Shown: piece by piece, positions 59,364 to 64,000 of the stretch
How the letters are laid out: each line of letters opens with the position of its first letter
Numbering within the stretch: the stretch's first letter is position 1
From: Boswellia sacra
Taxonomy: Eukaryota; Streptophyta; Magnoliopsida; Sapindales; Burseraceae
Reading direction: 5' to 3'
Length of the DNA: 64,000 nucleotides
Assembly (NCBI GenBank): GCA_013180625.2
Contig: SNVD02012295.1
Span: 1-64,000, forward strand
The notes under the pieces: generated by a model
The model's input: only the letters and a program-made list of their open reading frames with translations
What the model was told of the DNA's origin: nothing
Databases searched by the model: none
Program-made: the position numbers and the translations under genes

Positions 59364-59813
59364 TCAAGGGACTTGGAATCTGGAAAGTCTTGGATCTCCT
59401 TGCAATAACACCCTTTTTCCATCAATTTGGAACTCCATAGTCAGGGCCTTGTAATCAAATTTAATCACCCCTAAATTTTCTAGCCACATCATTTCAAGAA
59501 CCAAATCTGATCCAACCAGCTCTAAGGGTAGGAATTCTTCCACAATTAAAAGTCCCTGTAGCTCTAGTTTTATATTCTTGCAAACCTCCTCTTCTCTGAC
59601 TGGTGTACCGGTTCCTAGTATCACTCCATATCCTCTAGTAGCTTCTATGGGTAATGACAATTTCTTGACTAAGGCACTACTAATGAAATTGTGGGTGGCC
59701 CCTGGATCAATGAGTATTGCCACCTCTTCTCCATATAGACTGCTCAGTAACTTAATAGGTTTAGGAGATGTTAGTCCAACAACCGAATTCATTGATAGCT
59801 CCACTCTCTCCAC
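59364..59813 (-). pseudogene. Reina-type aspartic protease region
   Basis: The active-site stretch reads AILIDPGATHNFISSALVKK. The family has D-S-G-A-T-H-N-F; here Ser is Pro. A hydrophobic ILGTGTPVR-like segment and LPLELVGSDLVLEMMWL follow. It is separated from gag by a stop near 59816. Confidence 0.85.
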
Positions 59814-59815
59814 CT

Positions 59816-60917
59816 AAACGTCTTCCACTTCACTGTCCTCTTGGAGTATTCCTTCTGGATTTTCCAGTGTCTCCTCCTCCCCTAACACTACCATCACCTG
59901 TAGGGACTAGAATTTGCAGCAGTGTCCTGGTGAAAACTTTTCATCACATCGGTAACACAGTCCCCTCTCATGCTTGGTCTGTAGTTCTGCATCCGTCAGC
60001 TGTCGAAATTGAGTTTTCGGTCATCTTTTGGTGACCCTTTCTGGTGTTGCAGTTAGCCGATTAATAGAAGGTCCAGAGTTCTTCATCAGTGTATAGTTGG
60101 GACTGGAATTGGTCTTCCTCTTGCTGGAGACAGGGCTACATCTTTTAAGAGTCATGTTTTTGTTTTCCAGCCTTTGGGCCAGGCCCCTGATATGATCCAG
60201 CCCAACGGGCTTGGAAGCCTTTAACTTTGCCTTAAGTTCTGGACGGAGGCCGTTGATGAACTGACCTTCCAGGATGTGCTTCGGGACTACCTCCATCGAC
60301 GACGCAATCCTTTCAAATCGTCAGTGGTACTCCCTCACTGTTCCATCTTACTGGAGAGCTAGAAACTATTCGGAGATGCCTTCGGTGCTTTCTCAGAAAC
60401 GCTTGCACAGGAGTGCTTTGAACTCCTTCCATGATCGAAAGGCTCTTATGGAATCCTCCCACTGGTGCCAAGCGAACGTTTCTCCTTCCATCAACACCGT
60501 CGCGGCAAGCAACTTCTCCTTATCCGTCGGTCGATTCAACGAGAAGAAGTGCTCCGCGTGATAGATCCACTAGTCGGGATCACTGCCATTAAAGGTGGGC
60601 ATCTCGAGTCGTCGCATTTGCAAGTCGCCTCTCTCTGAATAGTCTGGTCGTGCTCCGCCTGTGGAGAAAGGAGTCAACCTCGGTACTCCTCTAACATCCC
60701 CTGTCGACGATCTAGATTTGGACGTGGATGCAGGCTGGTGAGTATTCCCTTTGGTCTCAGCCGCCATGGCCTCCAACCGTTCCAGAATAGCCGTGACACT
60801 CTGTTCCAGGATTTGCATTCGAGCCATTCCCTCCTTGACGGCACCAAGGTCTGCTTACACTAGTTGGACCTTCTCCTCTAAGGTATCCATCCTCCCTTCA
60901 CCCTTTTTCCCAGCCAT
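59816..60917 (-). pseudogene. Reina-type gag
   Basis: It starts MAGKKGEGRMDTLEEKVQLV at 60917, hits a TAA after 20 codons, then continues with a coiled-coil-like stretch (LEQSVTAILERLEAMA) and DLQMRRLEMPTFNGSDPD. Capsid-like text with stops follows (AEHFFSLNRPTDKEKL and WKEFKALLC). The 60021-60296 frame reads FERIASSMEVVPKHILEGQF and FINGLRPELKAKLKA. A degraded knuckle, CYRCDEKFSPGHCC, is near 59950. Confidence 0.85.
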
Positions 60918-60931
60918 TTCTTAGAATAACG

Positions 60932-60944
60932 TGCTCTGATACTA
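60932..60944 (-). promoter_or_regulatory. Primer binding site, tRNA-Met type
   Basis: The minus strand reads TAGTATCAGAGCA three bases from the LTR end. It matches the initiator tRNA-Met site TGGTATCAGAGC with one G-to-A change. Confidence 0.85.
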
Positions 60945-60947
60945 GAT

Positions 60948-61394
60948 TGTTAGGATTAGAAATTCCACTCAAATCCTCTCCGGTTACTTCTATCACCAAA
61001 CCAGATTTTGAATAGAAATTAGAAGAATTCTAAGAACAGTTTCCAGAGATTTTGCTATTAGTATTCAATGGACCTAAATGTTCTGATTACAGAGATGGGT
61101 TAGCAGACTTTCAAGAGGTCTGCTAGCTCTCCTATGAGCCAAGCTCTACAAACTTTTCATAACTGAATGCCCTTCCTCTCTCCTTGCTTTCCCTTAATAT
61201 TCTCTAACTAACTCACCCCTCTTCCAGCTCAACAAATCCAAAACCAATTCCCATCCTTTATTCAAAACAGACAACAGAAAAGATAACAAGAAAAGAAATA
61301 AACTTTTTCCACCTCAGCTTCCCCTATTTCCTACTTTTGACGCCTAGAGTAAGTGAACCTGACTGCAGGTTTTGGCTGCTGTGGAGTTCTATCA
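60948..61394 (-). repeat. 5' LTR of Reina-type element
   Basis: It is the partner of 55988-56432, differing by scattered substitutions and short indels, including loss of about 15 bp after TAAGAACAG and a ~15 bp gain near 61211. It ends GAGTTCTATCA, followed by CAAAG. Confidence 0.92.
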
Positions 61395-62094
61395 CAAAGC
61401 AACGGAGTTGGGTTTTAAATACCATCAGTTATTTTGTGATTTCTTTAATTGGTTAATGGTACTTGTGAATTTTTTGATATGGGTTTTAAATTTTTTATTG
61501 GAGCACTTTACATTCTTTATATTTCATACAATTGGGTACCACTTAGTTAACATCAAATGATCAATGTAAGCCGCTTGTATTGGAAAGAATGTCTATGTTC
61601 ACTCTATACGTTATTTCATTTAAAAGATCTTTCAAGAATTTTATATATATTTATTACTTTAATATTTTTTATTTGGTAGTATGCAATTAAGTTTTATCGT
61701 TCTTTTTTATAATCTCTAAGGACATCTAAGTGCATACGAGAAATTAGACTTACTATTGCTTCTTATCCAAAATATTCACTTGGCTTAGATTAGAAGTTTT
61801 CATAATAAATGCCATATGAGTGGTAGAAGGACATGATTAATGATTCCATAATTCTGAGTCTTTGTATTTCCAATTTGGGAAAATTCCTCAATTTATTTAT
61901 TCCATGTATTGGATAGTTTCTTCATCCTCCAAACTTGCTTTTAGCTAGTTACAAGCAAATTACTTGAGAAATATGAAAGTTTAGATTATGATTAAGCTTA
62001 GAAATTTGGCATTTTATATTTCAAATAGTTCTAAATATTTATTTTTGCTGAAGGGTTAAAAAAAATCAATTTTGCTTTAATTATAAAAGATTAC
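61395..62094. other. AT-rich DNA right of Reina element
   Basis: It continues the target of the Reina insertion. No conserved coding or CACTA right end was seen. Confidence 0.5.
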
Positions 62095-64000
62095 TAGCCT
62101 TTCTATGGTCTTCTCGACTATCTGACTTCACCATAATGTTATCCATGTATACCTCTAGCTCTTTATGTATCATATCATGAAACAAGGTTGTTGCCATCCT
62201 TTGATATGTTGCTTTTGCTTTCTTTAACCCAAATGGCATGACCTTGCGATATTTTGTTCCCTATTCTGTGATGAAAGTTGTTTTAATCTTATCCTCAGTC
62301 GCCATCATAATATGATTGTATCCTAAAAATCCATCCTCAAATGAAGACAACTTGCTAAAAGCTACACTATATATGGCAACATCGATGTGAGGCAGTGGAA
62401 AATTATCCTTGGGAGAGGCTTTGTTGAGATCCTATAGTCCACACACATCCTAACCCTTCCATATATTTTAGGCACTGGTACAATATTAGCTAACCAATAT
62501 GGATACTTCATCGTGTCCAAGAACTTGGCCGTTATCTACTTAGTGAGCTTCTCCTTAATCTTCTGTGCCTATTTCGGTCTCATCTTTCTTAACTTCTGCT
62601 TCACCAGTCTCTTGTGTGGGTACGTAGGAATCGTATGCTCCGCAATGCTTCCGTCGATTCTAGGCATGTCATCATAGGACCAAGTAAAACCTCTTCTTGC
62701 TTTTTTAGTACTTTCTTAAATCTCTCTCTCATTAGGAGTCAAATCATGTGCAATGCATATGTTCTTATGATTTTCAGATGTCACAAGATTAATAAAATGT
62801 GAATGCATGGAATGAATTTCAAATATGCTTGTGAAATAAAGATTATTATGTATGGTACCATCAGGATAAACAACAAACAAATACACAAAATCAGACTTTA
62901 TTATATCAAACTTCGAAATAAACATAATGTTTTCAAACATTTCTGGGACAAAAACATCCTTGTAACAGACATCTTGCATTTCTTCTCTAATCAACACTAC
63001 TAGGTCGACCACTACTTTTTTTCCGTAAATGTTGCTTCTCTTCTTTCGATTGGTCCCCTACCAGCTGTAGTTTCTTTAGCTCTTTATCAAATTCATTGAC
63101 TTCCACTGGTTCTTTGCTGATGACATCCTTGAAGACTTCGAAGCTAGGTTTGATCACCCCGTTACAATCCCACGACTTAGCCTCTCTTCCATATTTTGGC
63201 TCTTGAGCCTTCGCAAATTTGACCACTCCCTTGCCCCTAGTTAGCCTTTCATCTTTATCATAAATATATCCAAGTCCCCTCTTGGTGGTTTTTCCTTTAA
63301 ACTAAGGAAAGGTCGACAAACCCATATAAGTCCTTCCAAGTCCTGTACCTGGCGCGTACCCTTGCTTTTTCATGATACCACTGATAACATACCCTAATTC
63401 ATCAATCATAGCCACCTAGAATCCATCCATATGTGTGATTTCACCATTTGTTACACTCATTACTACCACAACAGATGAAGACACAACTTTAATAGTCATA
63501 ACTTCACTCTGATAATTGAATCTGATAGTCTGGTGTAGGGTAGATGGTGCCCCTTTTAGTGGATGAAACCAGGCTCTCCCCAGTAAAGCCGTAAATGTGA
63601 TTGGGATATCAAGAACAGTGATCTTTGTCATGACTTCAATTGGTCCTACCTTGACTGTAGCTCTAAATGTGCCCACTGTTTTTCTTTTTTAGTCATCATA
63701 AGCTCTAATGACTACATGTGAAGGTTCCAAGTCACCCTTTTCTATCCCAAACTTGTGGAGAAGTTTGTGTGGCACCAATTTGATAGCTTAGCCATTATTG
63801 ATCATCATATAGGAAGTCTTCTTCCCTTTATCTTTTTCACTACAAATAACAGTCTATTATGGTTTTTACCCTTAGTTGGTAGATCAGCATTAGAGAAACT
63901 TATGACTCCTTTTCCTTCTTTTCTTGAAGTAGGGCTCATCAACAATATATGTTAAGGCCAAAGTTCTAGCCAAAGTCTCACGGTGCTTTTGAGAAGACAA
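62095..64000 (-). pseudogene. Tat-type gypsy pol fragment (protease to RT)
   Basis: The order on the minus strand is protease (63416-63676: VGPIEVMTKITVLDIP, LLGRAWFHPLKGAPSTLHQ), a spacer region (62716-63226, broken by stops), then RT (about 62100-62530: YPYWLANIVPVPKI, RVRMCVDYR, KVMPFGLKKAKATYQRMATT, active site YMDNIMVKS). The family has YVDDM at the active site, so one catalytic Asp is Asn. The sequence stops shortly after the active site, without RNase H or integrase. This is the Tat/Ogre style of gypsy pol. It extends past the right edge of the window. Confidence 0.8.

Larger units (their letters stand above)
55988..61394 (-). mobile_element. Reina-type chromovirus (Ty3/gypsy)
   Basis: It is a 5.4 kb minus-strand element with LTRs 55988-56432 and 60948-61394. 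The primer site is tRNA-Met-type and the order is gag, protease, RT, RNase H, integrase, chromodomain. The target duplication is CAAAA (55983-55987) versus CAAAG (61395-61399). Size, primer and chromodomain fit the Reina lineage. Several in-frame stops are present; some are at Gln codons, consistent with C-to-T decay. Confidence 0.92.

Noticed and set aside
1..64000. tRNA, rRNA or CRISPR features
   Set aside because: No tRNA-like B-box context, rRNA sequence or regularly spaced direct-repeat array was seen. tRNA-like strings found are retrotransposon primer sites.

Overview
This window looks like nuclear DNA of a eudicot plant. It is AT-rich, its one intact host gene has GT/AG introns, and the repeats are plant types: Athila-, Reina- and Tat-type Ty3/gypsy elements, MULE, hAT, CACTA and TRIM. 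The species cannot be fixed from the sequence. The only intact-looking host gene is a TAF12 (TFIID subunit, EER4-like) gene on the minus strand at 22794-30380, with 8 coding exons and 563 predicted codons. Everything else is transposable elements, their nested debris and pieces of host genes carried inside them.

Layout. 1-2265: end of a minus-strand gypsy element (degenerate zinc-knuckle gag, tRNA-Asp primer site, 1.4 kb LTR). About 2650-4358 plus 15177-16410: a Mutator-like transposase gene (minus strand) split by a 10.8 kb Athila-type gypsy element (4359-15176) with two 1.36 kb LTRs, decayed gag-pol, and two extra ORFs between pol and the 3' LTR. One of these is an intronless copy of a LOG cytokinin-activating enzyme gene. 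16411-22793: mostly non-coding, with a TCGAC-rich block, a complete 416 bp TRIM with perfect target duplication, and a possible MITE. 22794-30380: TAF12, with a hAT-like element in intron 3 and a Copia remnant in intron 2. 30381-32758: intergenic DNA with two hAT-like pieces. 32759-38241: a non-autonomous gypsy element with paired LTRs and a gag remnant.

38717-44229 is a CACTA element (inverted CACTACTAGAA ends, TTT target duplication). It carries same-strand exon fragments of at least four unrelated host genes: UBR7-like, COR413 inner-membrane-like, Rab1/RABD-like and CER1-like. 44960-45457: an internally deleted hAT derivative. 46041-52413: a hAT element with an exact 8-bp target duplication (GTTATGTA), a decayed BED/hAT transposase gene, and at its 3' end a cluster of ~330 bp LTRs arranged as a large inverted repeat. 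From 53357: a second CACTA-type end followed by a VPS4/SKD1-like ATPase exon, interrupted by a Reina-type chromovirus (55988-61394). From about 62095 to the window end: a minus-strand Tat-type protease/reverse transcriptase fragment.

The most notable biology is repeated capture of host gene sequence by transposons of different classes: two Pack-CACTA-like elements and a retrotransposon with a LOG retrocopy. All captured copies visible here carry disabling changes or are partial, so protein function is unlikely; a chimeric or regulatory RNA remains possible. Functional names rest on motif recognition by eye, without database searches.
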